Source: Pseudomonas sp. MYb60 (GTDB lineage: Bacteria; Pseudomonadota; Gammaproteobacteria; Pseudomonadales; Pseudomonadaceae). Taken from it: a DNA stretch of 64,000 nucleotides. The position numbers were made by a program, and so were the translations under genes. The notes below the pieces were generated by a model. It was not told where the DNA came from. It was given only the letters and a program-made list of their open reading frames with translations, and did not search any database. Positions 1 to 17,136 of the stretch are shown piece by piece; the first letter of the stretch is position 1, and every line of letters starts with the position of its first letter. The stretch covers positions 1 through 64,000 of the forward strand of contig NZ_PCOZ01000019.1 of the NCBI RefSeq assembly GCF_002979555.1. The letters are read 5' to 3'.

Positions 1-9163
<9,163 letters not shown>

Positions 9164-9218
9164 TTCTTGGAGTCCGCAGCGATAGGCAGGAGGCACAGAG
9201 GCACGTCGTCCCTATAAA

Positions 9219-9243
9219 ACGAACCGGGAAGCGAAAAATTAGC
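9219..9243 (-). promoter_or_regulatory. Candidate PvdS-type (iron-starvation sigma factor) promoter of the NRPS gene
   Basis: Reading the minus strand, GCTAATT (9243-9237) is followed by CGT (9221-9219). PvdS promoters have TAAAT at -35 and CGT at -10 spaced by 16-17 bases. Here either CTAAT with a 16-base gap or TAATT with a 15-base gap can be drawn, so the match is imperfect. The site lies about 56 bases upstream of the NRPS start in the 158-base gap after dxr, which suits an iron-regulated pyoverdine gene. This is an eye match only. Confidence 0.35.
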
Positions 9244-9321
9244 GGGGGGATGGAGGTGCGCAGCCGCATGCCTGCAGCACCACCGCAGTGAGCCGACGCC
9301 GGTGATTGGCTGAAGTCGGTT

Positions 9322-10503
9322 TCAACCCTTTGAACTGCAGACCCGGACCTCTTCACGTGCCAATCGTCGAGCCTGGTGATCCTGCTCGAAAATATCGTCC
9401 AGGCTGGAGAGCGTCTGCAGGTTTATATGCTGCAAGGTGTGATCGACCACACGCGGAATCTGGGTGAACCGAATGCGCCCGCCCAGAAACGCCTCGACCG
9501 CCACTTCATTGGCCGCGTTCAACGCAGCACTGGCTTGGGTGCCCTCGGCAAGCACCTGCAGAGCCAGGCCGAGGCAGGGAAAACGCTGCAGGTCGGGATA
9601 TTCGAACGTCAGCCCGCCGGTGCGTGTCAGGTCCAGCGGCGACACCCCGGACTCGATGCGTTGCGGGTACGCGAGGGCATGAGCTACCGGCATCCGCATG
9701 TCCGGGTTACCCAGTTGGGCCAGCACGGACTGATCGCGAAACACCACCAATGAATGCACCACGCTTTGCGGATGGATCAAGGCACGTATGCGTTCGGCGG
9801 GTAGATCGAACAACCAATGGGCTTCAATGATTTCCAGGCCCTTGTTCATCATAGTGGCGCAATCCACGGAAATTTTGCGGCCCATCGACCAATTGGGATG
9901 GGCGCATGCCTGGTCGGGAGTCACGTCGTCCAGGCTGTCGAGCGGACGCTCCCTGAAAGGTCCGCCAGAGGCCGTCAGGATCAGATGATCCACGTCATCC
10001 AGCGAACCTTGGCAGCCTTGCAAGCACTGGAAAATCGCGTTGTGCTCACTGTCGAGCGGTATCACCGTCGCTGCGCCGCTGGCCACGGTTTCGACGAACA
10101 AGACGCCTGCCATGATCAAGGCTTCCTTGTTGGCCAACAGGATTTTCTTGCCTGCCTGGGCGGCACTGAGGGTTGGCAACAAGCCAGCCGCGCCGACGAT
10201 ACCGGCCACCACCGTGTCCACATCCGGCGCCGCCGCCGCTGCGCACAGGGCATCGACACCACACAACACTTCGGTAGGCAGGTCTGCCGCCAGCAGGTGG
10301 GCCTGCAACTCGATAGCGTGCTGAGGTTCAATGACCACGGCGAATGGAGGGCGAAACTTCACGCATTGCTGGTACAACTTTTCCATGTTCCGATGGGCCG
10401 TGAGCCCTTGTACTTTCAATGTCTCAGGGTGACGCGCGACTACATCCAGAACACTGTCGCCAATCGACCCGGTTGACCCGAGAACGAGCAGGCGCTGCAA
10501 CAT
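9322..10503 (-). CDS. dxr: 1-deoxy-D-xylulose 5-phosphate reductoisomerase (probable extra copy)
   Basis: 393 residues, full length for DXR (IspC), the second enzyme of the MEP isoprenoid pathway, which converts DXP to MEP with NADPH. Visible motifs: N-terminal NADPH site GSTGSIGDSVLDVV, LANKEALIMAG, the metal-binding acidic pair in PLDSEHNAIFQCL, the flap region ASGGPFRE, and HPNWSMGRKISVDCATMMNKG. No catalytic motif is missing. In Pseudomonas the housekeeping dxr sits between cdsA and bamA-type genes. Its placement here, divergent from dxs-ispH-ispG and just upstream of an NRPS, indicates a second copy (inference). ATG at 10503 is preceded by a weak purine-rich stretch. The gene is separated from the dxs side by a 280-base AT-rich region. 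Confidence 0.93.
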   Translation of the reverse strand: MLQRLLVLGSTGSIGDSVLDVVARHPETLKVQGLTAHRNMEKLYQQCVKFRPPFAVVIEPQHAIELQAHLLAADLPTEVLCGVDALCAAAAAPDVDTVVAGIVGAAGLLPTLSAAQAGKKILLANKEALIMAGVLFVETVASGAATVIPLDSEHNAIFQCLQGCQGSLDDVDHLILTASGGPFRERPLDSLDDVTPDQACAHPNWSMGRKISVDCATMMNKGLEIIEAHWLFDLPAERIRALIHPQSVVHSLVVFRDQSVLAQLGNPDMRMPVAHALAYPQRIESGVSPLDLTRTGGLTFEYPDLQRFPCLGLALQVLAEGTQASAALNAANEVAVEAFLGGRIRFTQIPRVVDHTLQHINLQTLSSLDDIFEQDHQARRLAREEVRVCSSKG

Positions 10504-10785
10504 GATCTTGCCATCCGTATTTAAGTTGTAGTGCGAAACAATACTAGGCCCCTCTCAATGTTTTACAACGTGCACGTCATACCCACTGGCGATTAAACAG
10601 AACACCTTTAATTATATCGTTGCGCCTATCGCATTTAATAATCTTGCCGATTCCAAAATAAACTATTCCGCCCATTGCGTTTCATTCAGCGCCTTCTAGA
10701 TTAAACAACTTCCGCCCACACTTTTTTAACGCTTATCCTTGGTCCGTCGTACCGTCCAATGGCATAGACACTGTCGAGTCTTGCT
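10504..10785. promoter_or_regulatory. AT-rich divergent intergenic region between dxr and the dxs-side genes
   Basis: About 280 bases, clearly more AT-rich than the surroundings, with several runs of T and A. It must carry promoters for dxr on the minus strand and for the short ORF/dxs/ispH/ispG on the plus strand, but I could not identify a convincing -35/-10 pair. I saw no coding potential, tRNA or strong hairpin in it. The low GC fits recent acquisition or an unconstrained regulatory region. Confidence 0.4.
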
Positions 10786-11046
10786 ATGAACACACCGAAT
10801 CATTTGTATCCCCCCCTCTTCTCTTTTGATTGGCAAAGTGCTTGCTCACCGCATGCGCGGGCGGTCGAAAAGCAGGTCATTGAATGGGCAGACGACCACC
10901 GGTTGCGCAATGACCGTGAGCTTCGCGCCCCTCCCGGCGCCAGGCCGTCTATTCAAGGCTTTGACTATGGGTCAAGCGCGCAGGAAGTGGCAGCAACGCG
11001 CCAATACGTAGACGACCTGAAAGCGTCTTGCCACCTTGAGACCTGA
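10786..11046 (+). CDS. Short ORF, possible internally deleted terpene synthase remnant
   Basis: 86 codons. The first part, with PLFSFDWQSACSPHARAVEK followed by QVIEWADDHRL, resembles the start of bacterial class I terpene synthases, where an SPH/NPH motif is followed by a helix containing EWA and a GL/RL turn. The end, ATRQYVDDLKASCHLET, resembles the last helix of the same family (RYVDDLR...LET). The roughly 250-300 residues between, including the metal-binding DDxx(D) and NSE motifs, are absent. The ORF ends 11 bases before dxs and would be co-transcribed with the MEP genes, as expected for a terpene cluster. No good ribosome site is visible. The family link is my pattern judgement; it could instead be an unrelated small protein. 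Confidence 0.5.
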   Translation: MNTPNHLYPPLFSFDWQSACSPHARAVEKQVIEWADDHRLRNDRELRAPPGARPSIQGFDYGSSAQEVAATRQYVDDLKASCHLET

Positions 11047-11057
11047 GGACCCCTTCC

Positions 11058-12890
11058 ATGTTCGAACTCCTCGAGACACTGGATACGCCTGCCCACCTGC
11101 GCACTCTGCACCCTGGGGCACTCGGGCCGCTCGCCGACGAATTGCGAGCCTTCATCCTGCAAAGCGTGAGTGCAACAGGCGGCCACCTTTCCGCCAACCT
11201 GGGCACCGTCGAATTGACCCTCGCCTTGCATTACGTGTTCAACACGCCAGACGACAGGATCGTTTGGGATGTCGGCCACCAAGCCTATGCTCATAAGATT
11301 CTTACAGGGCGCCGCGAAGAAATGGCCGGTATTCGCCAGTTTGGCGGCATATCTGGATTTCCACGCCGATGCGAATCGACCTACGACTGTTTTGGCACTG
11401 GCCATTCCAGCACGTCGATCTCGGCGGCGCTGGGTATGGCGTTGGCCGCCCGAAACCTCGGTAGCCCCCGCCACTGCATCGCCGTGATGGGCGACGGAGC
11501 CCTGAGTGGTGGCATGGCCTTCGAGGCCCTGAACAATGCGGGCCGCTACCCCGACCTTCGGTTCCTCGTAGTCCTCAACGATAACGATATGTCCATTTCG
11601 CCCTCGGTGGGCATGCTGCGCGAGCATCTGGGTGCATTGACCGCCGATCATCGCGCAAGCCATGAGGTGAACCTGTTCAAGGCGATGGGTTTGACCTACA
11701 CCGGCACCATCGACGGGCATGACCTCGCGCAACTGGTGAAAACACTGCGCACGCTCAGGTCCCGCAAAGGGCCGCAGTTGCTGCATATCATCACAGAGAA
11801 AGGCCACGGTTACTCGCCAGCGGCTGCTGATCCGGTGCTGTATCACGGCCCCGGCAAATTTGATCCCGTCCAGGGGATCTGTCCCTCGACCCCAGGCCCC
11901 CAGACCTACACACACGTGTTCAGCCAGTGGTTGGCGGATGAAGCGCAGCGCGATTCACGCGTCGTCGCGATCACCCCGGCCATGCGCGAAGGTTCCGGCC
12001 TGTCAGCATTCGAACAGCAGTTTGCCGGGCGCTACTTCGACGTGGGCATCGCCGAACAGCATGCCCTCACCTTCGCCGCCGGCCTTGCCACCGAAGGCAT
12101 GCGGCCAGTGGTCGCGATCTATTCGACCTTCCTGCAACGCGGGTATGACCAGCTCATTCATGACATCGCACTCCAGAACCTGTCGGTGGTGTTTGCCATC
12201 GACCGGGCGGGGATAGTCGGTGCCGACGGCGCTACACACAATGGCGCCTTCGATATCGCCTACCTGCGCTGCATCCCCAACCTGACGATCATGGCACCCG
12301 CAGATGAAAAGGAATGCAGACAGATGCTGCACACCGCCTTGCAACAAGATGGCCCCTGTGCGGTGCGTTACCCACGCGGTGGCGCAAGCGGTAGTGCGCC
12401 CTCACCGGACCTGACCACACTGGCACTGGGCAAAGGTGAAATTCGCCGTACCTGTACGCAGGCACGAGGACATCGCGTCGCCATTCTAGCCTTTGGTTCA
12501 ATGACACAAAGAGCAATGGAGGCGGCAAACCTGATCGATGCCACGGTAGCCAACATGCGTTTCATCAAGCCCTTGGACAATGAACTCATCCTGGCGATGG
12601 CACGGGATCATGATTGGCTGGTGACCGTGGAAGAAGGGAGCATCATGGGTGGCGCAGGCTCGGCTTGCCTGGAATCCCTGGCCAGTCAGAATCAGCGGTC
12701 GGCGCTGCTGTGTCTGGGGCTACCCGACCAGTTCATCGAGCACGGCGCCCCTGAGCAGCTATTGAGCTACTACGGCCTGGATGCGGGCGGGATCGCCCGT
12801 TCCATGCGTGAATTCGCCTACACGTTCGGACTTGGCTACGCGGCTCCCGGCATTACGCCCAATGCTGCGGCGCGTCAGGCGAGCGCCTGA
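11058..12890 (+). CDS. dxs: 1-deoxy-D-xylulose-5-phosphate synthase (probable extra copy)
   Basis: 610 residues, transketolase-like DXS, which makes DXP from pyruvate and glyceraldehyde 3-phosphate with thiamine diphosphate. Visible: GTVELTLALHYVF, DVGHQAYAHKILTGRR, GHSSTSIS, the ThDP motif GDGALSGG near residue 145, catalytic Glu in GIAEQHALTFAAGLA near 332, AIDRAGIVGADG and RYPRGG. Compared with the usual layout, about 35-40 residues are missing between the ThDP domain and the IDGHD segment, so the linker after SVGMLREHLGAL is short. Ribosome site TGAGGA lies about 10 bases before the ATG. The gene is followed after 2 bases by ispH, so the two are translationally close. Pseudomonas normally has one dxs near ispA; this looks like a second, divergent copy. 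Confidence 0.93.
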   Translation: MFELLETLDTPAHLRTLHPGALGPLADELRAFILQSVSATGGHLSANLGTVELTLALHYVFNTPDDRIVWDVGHQAYAHKILTGRREEMAGIRQFGGISGFPRRCESTYDCFGTGHSSTSISAALGMALAARNLGSPRHCIAVMGDGALSGGMAFEALNNAGRYPDLRFLVVLNDNDMSISPSVGMLREHLGALTADHRASHEVNLFKAMGLTYTGTIDGHDLAQLVKTLRTLRSRKGPQLLHIITEKGHGYSPAAADPVLYHGPGKFDPVQGICPSTPGPQTYTHVFSQWLADEAQRDSRVVAITPAMREGSGLSAFEQQFAGRYFDVGIAEQHALTFAAGLATEGMRPVVAIYSTFLQRGYDQLIHDIALQNLSVVFAIDRAGIVGADGATHNGAFDIAYLRCIPNLTIMAPADEKECRQMLHTALQQDGPCAVRYPRGGASGSAPSPDLTTLALGKGEIRRTCTQARGHRVAILAFGSMTQRAMEAANLIDATVANMRFIKPLDNELILAMARDHDWLVTVEEGSIMGGAGSACLESLASQNQRSALLCLGLPDQFIEHGAPEQLLSYYGLDAGGIARSMREFAYTFGLGYAAPGITPNAAARQASA

Positions 12891-12892
12891 GC

Positions 12893-13822
12893 ATGAACGT
12901 GATCATTGCCCAGCCACGAGGGTTCTGCGCCGGCGTTGAACGTGCCATTGATACGGTGGAACAAGCCCTGAAGCAGTTCGGCGCACCGGTGTATGTACGT
13001 CATGAAATCGTGCATAACCGCCATGTCGTGCAGGCGTTGAGTGACCAAGGCGCGACCTTTGTGGATGAGCTGGATCAAGTGCCAGTGGGCGCGGTGACCA
13101 TTTTCAGCGCCCACGGCGTGACCCGTGAGGTGGAGCGCAACGCTCGGCAGCGTCAGCTTCAGGTATTCGATGCCACCTGCCCACTGGTGACCAAGGTGCA
13201 TAACCATGGGCGCCAGTACGCGGCCAAGGGTTACAGACTGATTTTGATCGGCGAGCCCGACCACCCTGAAGTCATCGGCATCCAAGGCCAGGTTGATGCG
13301 CCGATCACGTTGATCCAGACCGTCAAACAGGTCGGTGAGCTGACATTTGCCGAGGATACGCCGTTGGCCTACCTGACCCAGACCACCCTGAGCGTGGACG
13401 CTACTCGTGCAGTGGTGCAGGCGTTGACACGGCGCTACCCGCAGATCGTCGGGCCCGCCAGCCGCGATATCTGCTACGCGGTGCAAAACCGTCAACAAGC
13501 CGTGCGCGAACTTTGCGCGCGGGTGCACGCATTGTTGGTTGTGGGCAATGCCAACAGCGCCAACGCCGTGACCTTGTGTGTGCTGGGCAATGACCTCGGC
13601 GTGCCGAGTCATCTGGTTGCCGATGGCAGTGAGGTCGACCACCAATGGTTCACGCCTGACATGACTGTGGGTATTACCGCAGGCGCCTCAACCCCGGAAA
13701 CGTCGGTGAAGGACGTCATCGCTGCGTTGGCACTGATTGCCCCGTTGCAGATCCAGACCTTGCCAGGTCGTGAGGAACAGGTACGGTTTCTGCCCCTGCC
13801 CGGGTTGATTACCCGGCAATAG
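12893..13822 (+). CDS. ispH: 4-hydroxy-3-methylbut-2-enyl diphosphate reductase (probable extra copy)
   Basis: 309 residues, IspH/LytB, the last MEP enzyme, an iron-sulfur protein that reduces HMBPP to IPP and DMAPP. The three cluster cysteines are present (RGFCAGV near residue 12, ATCPLVTKVH, DICYAVQNRQ). Substrate residues include HEIVHN, the His/Glu of DHPEV and TQTTLS. The phosphate-binding loop reads GNANSANA where family members have SKNSSNS, so the second serine is alanine here, a change at a usually conserved position. The gene starts 2 bases after the dxs stop and ends 17 bases before ispG, so the three form one operon. Pseudomonas housekeeping ispH lies elsewhere, next to fkpB. Confidence 0.93.
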   Translation: MNVIIAQPRGFCAGVERAIDTVEQALKQFGAPVYVRHEIVHNRHVVQALSDQGATFVDELDQVPVGAVTIFSAHGVTREVERNARQRQLQVFDATCPLVTKVHNHGRQYAAKGYRLILIGEPDHPEVIGIQGQVDAPITLIQTVKQVGELTFAEDTPLAYLTQTTLSVDATRAVVQALTRRYPQIVGPASRDICYAVQNRQQAVRELCARVHALLVVGNANSANAVTLCVLGNDLGVPSHLVADGSEVDHQWFTPDMTVGITAGASTPETSVKDVIAALALIAPLQIQTLPGREEQVRFLPLPGLITRQ

Positions 13823-13839
13823 AACAGAGGAGTCGCATC

Positions 13840-15171
13840 ATGCACGCCTTGCCTGCACGTCGCGTTACCCAGCGTGTGAACGTCGGCCTGGTGCCCTTGG
13901 GCAGCGACGCGCCGATTGTGGTGCAGGCGATGACCAACACCGACACCGCCGATGCCCGCGCCACGGCGGCACAGGTGGAAAGCCTGGCCGTCGCCGGGGC
14001 CGAACTGGTGCGCATCACAGTCAATAGTCATGAGGCCGCAGCCCAGGTCGCAACGATCCGGGAGCTGTTGGACCGGCGCAACATCCACGTGCCCCTCGTG
14101 GGGGATTTCCACTTCAACGGCCATCGGCTGCTGGCGGCGTATCCTCAGTGCGCAGAAGCCTTGGCCAAGTACCGGATCAACCCCGGTAACGTCGGCAAAG
14201 GTGCGCGGCGCGACGAACAGTTCTGCCAGATGATCGAAGTCGCCTGCCGCTACGACAAGCCCGTGCGTATCGGTGTCAACTGGGGCAGCCTCGATCCCGA
14301 CTTGCTTGCCAGAATGATGGACGCCAACGCCATCCTCACTACGCCGCTCGCGGCCGACACCGTCATGCGCGAGGCGCTGGTCGTGTCGGCCCTGGAAAAT
14401 GCCCAGAGGGCCATGGACGTCGGCCTGCCGCCGGACCATATCGTGTTATCCGCCAAGGTCAGCCACGTTCAAGACCTCATCGCTGTCTACCGCACCCTGG
14501 CTGCACGTTGTGACTTCCCGCTGCACCTGGGGCTGACCGAAGCCGGCATGGGCTCCAAAGGTATCGTCGCCTCAACCGCGGCCCTTGCCGTGTTGTTGCA
14601 GGAAGGCATTGGCGATACCTTGCGAATTTCACTGACCCCAGACCCCGGCGGCGAGCGTAACCGAGAAGTCCAGGTCGCCCAGCAAATTATGCAAACCATG
14701 GGCCTGCGCGCTTTTACCCCACAGGTGGTGGCGTGCCCGGGGTGTGGCCGGACTACCAGTGTGTTCTTCCAGGCGATGGCACAACAGATCGAAGCCTTTC
14801 TGACAACACAAATGCCGCGATGGCGCGACCGCTACCCTGGGGTTGAGCGGATGCACGTCGCCGTGATGGGATGCGTGGTCAATGGCCCAGGCGAGAGCAG
14901 GCTGGCCGACATAGGTGTCTCACTGCCGGGTGCAGGAGAACACCCTAGCGCCCCCGTGTATATCGATGGCAAGCGGACCCTGACCTTGAAGGGTCCCGAT
15001 ATTGCCCAGGATTTCATCCGATTGCTCGAGGCGTATGTAGACACCCGCTACGGTCCCCATCCCACCGAATACAGCCGGCTTGAGCAACTGTTGGACACAC
15101 CACCTTTCAACACAGGTCGATTAATAGCGTCCACGACCGGTGCGCAACCTTGCATCACACCAACCGTTTGA
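13840..15171 (+). CDS. ispG: 4-hydroxy-3-methylbut-2-en-1-yl diphosphate synthase, long alpha/beta-proteobacterial-like form
   Basis: 443 residues, IspG/GcpE, which converts MEcPP to HMBPP using a [4Fe-4S] cluster. Motifs: VQAMTNTDTADA, VGDFHFNGHRLL, KYRINPGNVGKG, VRIGVNWGSLD, cluster cysteines in CPGCGRT and in GCVVNGPGE. Pseudomonas chromosomal IspG has about 370 residues; this one is longer and its wording (RVTQRVNVGLVPLGSDAPIV, the insert before CPGCGRTTS) is that of alpha/beta-proteobacterial proteins, which points to transfer rather than local duplication (inference from memory of the families). Good ribosome site GAGGAG before the ATG. The last 17 bases overlap the convergent MATE gene. 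Confidence 0.92.
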   Translation: MHALPARRVTQRVNVGLVPLGSDAPIVVQAMTNTDTADARATAAQVESLAVAGAELVRITVNSHEAAAQVATIRELLDRRNIHVPLVGDFHFNGHRLLAAYPQCAEALAKYRINPGNVGKGARRDEQFCQMIEVACRYDKPVRIGVNWGSLDPDLLARMMDANAILTTPLAADTVMREALVVSALENAQRAMDVGLPPDHIVLSAKVSHVQDLIAVYRTLAARCDFPLHLGLTEAGMGSKGIVASTAALAVLLQEGIGDTLRISLTPDPGGERNREVQVAQQIMQTMGLRAFTPQVVACPGCGRTTSVFFQAMAQQIEAFLTTQMPRWRDRYPGVERMHVAVMGCVVNGPGESRLADIGVSLPGAGEHPSAPVYIDGKRTLTLKGPDIAQDFIRLLEAYVDTRYGPHPTEYSRLEQLLDTPPFNTGRLIASTTGAQPCITPTV

Positions 15172-16510
15172 TCTGTTTGTGCCGCCATACCAAGCGGTAA
15201 TAGGCGGTCTGCAGGACCAGCATTGCCAGGTAGGTCACCGGAAACGCCATCCAAACGCCCTCCAGGCCAAAATGCGCGTTGAACAGGTAGGCCATCGGCA
15301 GTTCCACGCAGAGCACGCAGAAAATCGAAATCACTACCGGCATCAGCACCACGCCGCTGGCACGCATGATCCCGCCCACCACCGCCTGGAAGCCGAACAC
15401 CAGAATGCTCCAGAGCATGATGTGCAACAGGTGTTCGGCGTTGACCCGTGCCCCATCGTCAGTGATGAACAGGCCGAGCAACCAGTGGGACAACCCATAA
15501 CCGAGCACAATCAGGCCACCGGTCAGGCACAGGTTGATCAACAAACCCGTGCGCAAGATCGGCCCGATACGCTCCAGCCGTCCGGCGCCAATCGCCTGTG
15601 CACCCAGGATCGAGGCGGTGATGGCAATCGACAACGCCGGGAATTGCACGTAGTTGACGATCTGTGTCACCGCGCCATACGCCGCCGTGGCCTGGGAGCC
15701 GTGGCCGTTGACCAGGGCGAGGATGACCAGCTCGGAGAGCGACAGCACCACCATCTGCAAGCCGGTGGGCAAACCGATACGCAGGACTTTGCCGAGCACC
15801 ACAGGATCCAGGCGCAAGGCCGCGAGCAGCTCGCGATCCGGCGCCATCACATGACGCTTGTGGCGCAGGCGCATGGTCAGAAACAGCATGGCCAAGGCGT
15901 TGCCCACGAGTCCGGCATACACCGCGCTCTGGATGCCCATGGGCGGCAGGCCGATCCAGCCGCCGATCAGTGCCGGCGTCAGCAACAGGCCAACCAGGGT
16001 CGACACCATCAGCGCCAGCAACGGCGAGACCGTGTCACTGACGCCGCGCAGCAACTGGGTATAGAGAATGAACACCAGCAGCAGCGGCATGATCAGCATC
16101 ATCTTCTGGGCATAGCCCACCGCATCGTCCAGCACGTCAATCGGCGTGCCCAACGCCTGCAACGCCGGACGCGCAAACAGACTGCCCAGCACCGCCGCGA
16201 TCACCCCCACCAGCGCGCCCAGCGTCAGGGTGGCACCGGTGATCACCTTGACCATCGAGGTTTCCTGCGCGCCCCAGGCCTGCCCGATCAGCACCGAGGC
16301 GCCCGCCCCCAGACCGATCACCAAGGCAATGAAGAAAAACACGATGGGGAACATGCCCGACACCGCCGCCAGCGCCTGGGTGCCGAGCATTTGTCCGACA
16401 TAGATGCCATTCAGGGTGCCGGAAAAACTTTGCAGGAAGTTGGACAGCACCATCGGTGCTAGAAAGATCAGGTAGACCTGCCACAGCGGACGTTGCAAAG
16501 GGCTTTGCAT
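15155..16510 (-). CDS. MATE family efflux transporter
   Basis: 451 residues with about 12 hydrophobic segments spread over the whole length in two similar halves, as in MATE exporters (NorM/DinF superfamily). The N-terminal segment LAPMVLSNFLQSFSGTLNGI and the following YVGQMLGTQALAAVSG are typical; the second half repeats the pattern around LRIGLPTGLQM. Such proteins export cationic drugs, dyes or metabolites in exchange for H+ or Na+; the substrate cannot be read from sequence. It is convergent with, and overlaps by 17 bases, the ispG gene. It could export a product of the neighbouring gene clusters, but nothing in the sequence shows this. Confidence 0.9.
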   Translation of the reverse strand: MQSPLQRPLWQVYLIFLAPMVLSNFLQSFSGTLNGIYVGQMLGTQALAAVSGMFPIVFFFIALVIGLGAGASVLIGQAWGAQETSMVKVITGATLTLGALVGVIAAVLGSLFARPALQALGTPIDVLDDAVGYAQKMMLIMPLLLVFILYTQLLRGVSDTVSPLLALMVSTLVGLLLTPALIGGWIGLPPMGIQSAVYAGLVGNALAMLFLTMRLRHKRHVMAPDRELLAALRLDPVVLGKVLRIGLPTGLQMVVLSLSELVILALVNGHGSQATAAYGAVTQIVNYVQFPALSIAITASILGAQAIGAGRLERIGPILRTGLLINLCLTGGLIVLGYGLSHWLLGLFITDDGARVNAEHLLHIMLWSILVFGFQAVVGGIMRASGVVLMPVVISIFCVLCVELPMAYLFNAHFGLEGVWMAFPVTYLAMLVLQTAYYRLVWRHKQIKRLV

Positions 16511-16547
16511 GAAAAACGGGGCCTCGGATCACTAAAGCGTCCGAGGG

Positions 16548-16771
16548 TTATACCGCAAGTGGATCCCATCTTCCCGTGCTTTCGGGTTCCACCACCAGAC
16601 GCGCGTTGCGCACCGTCGCGCTCAGGTGCCGGGCATTGCCCTGCAGCAGGCATTCGGCAAGCGCCGGTTCCAATTCGACGCGCAAGCGCCTGCCCTGGGC
16701 AAAGCGCTGGCGTAGTTCACCACCGCTACACCGAGGGTGTCCGGGGTGCTGGAAATGTCGCCATGGCGCAT
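16548..16771 (-). pseudogene. amiE: amiE (aliphatic amidase/formamidase) remnant, first 20 codons joined to foreign tail
   Basis: An ATG at 16771, with AGGAG about 7 bases upstream and 15 bases after the fmdB stop, opens MRHGDISSTPDTLGVAVVNY, which is the start of AmiE-type amidases (normally about 340 residues). Homology stops abruptly after this tyrosine. The amidase frame then runs only to a TGA at 16622, 49 codons in all. In another frame the sequence continues as RFAQGRRLRVELEPALAE and on to a TAA at 16548, which looks like the C-terminal end of a different protein I cannot identify. The catalytic Glu-Lys-Cys residues are absent. This looks like a deletion that removed most of amiE from a fmdA-fmdB-amiE operon. 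Confidence 0.75.
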
Positions 16772-16786
16772 TGCAACGCTCCTGTT

Positions 16787-17134
16787 CTAGTGACTGATCA
16801 TCCACGGCCGTGGGCCGGTCCGGGTCTTCAGGCCCAAAGGGTTGGCCTTGCTCGGCACGACCTTTTTGCTCGTACCGCAACAGCCGCAACCGGCCGGGTG
16901 CCGGCGACTGTCCTGGTACTCGCCGACGGTTTGCGGAGCGTTGGCGCTGCGCTCGTTGCCGGCGATGGCCTTGCGCTGGTTGGCCGACAGGGTTTGCAGC
17001 GCCGGGGCGGACACCCGCAGCTGGCCGCCCGGCCCTGCGCAATACGGGCACTCGCTCGATTCGTGGCGCTGCGCCATGGGGCGCAGCATCGTGAAGGTGC
17101 CGCACGCCGCGCAGGCGTATTCATAGGTCGGCAT
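16787..17134 (-). CDS. fmdB: FmdB family zinc-ribbon protein, formamidase operon
   Basis: 115 residues. The N terminus MPTYEYACAACGTFTMLRPM followed by CPYC forms the two-CxxC zinc ribbon of the FmdB family; a further CGCC lies near residue 85. FmdB proteins accompany formamidase/acetamidase genes and are thought to be regulatory, with no enzyme activity known. The start is 2 bases downstream of the fmdA stop, and the stop is 15 bases before the amiE remnant, so fmdA-fmdB-(amiE) is one operon. The longer upstream frame extension has no support, since it would overlap fmdA. Confidence 0.88.
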   Translation of the reverse strand: MPTYEYACAACGTFTMLRPMAQRHESSECPYCAGPGGQLRVSAPALQTLSANQRKAIAGNERSANAPQTVGEYQDSRRHPAGCGCCGTSKKVVPSKANPLGLKTRTGPRPWMISH

Positions 17135-17136
17135 GG

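Noticed and set aside
15140..16462. 440-codon Gln/His-rich open frame on the plus strand
   Set aside because: Antisense to the MATE exporter, whose membrane segments are clear.
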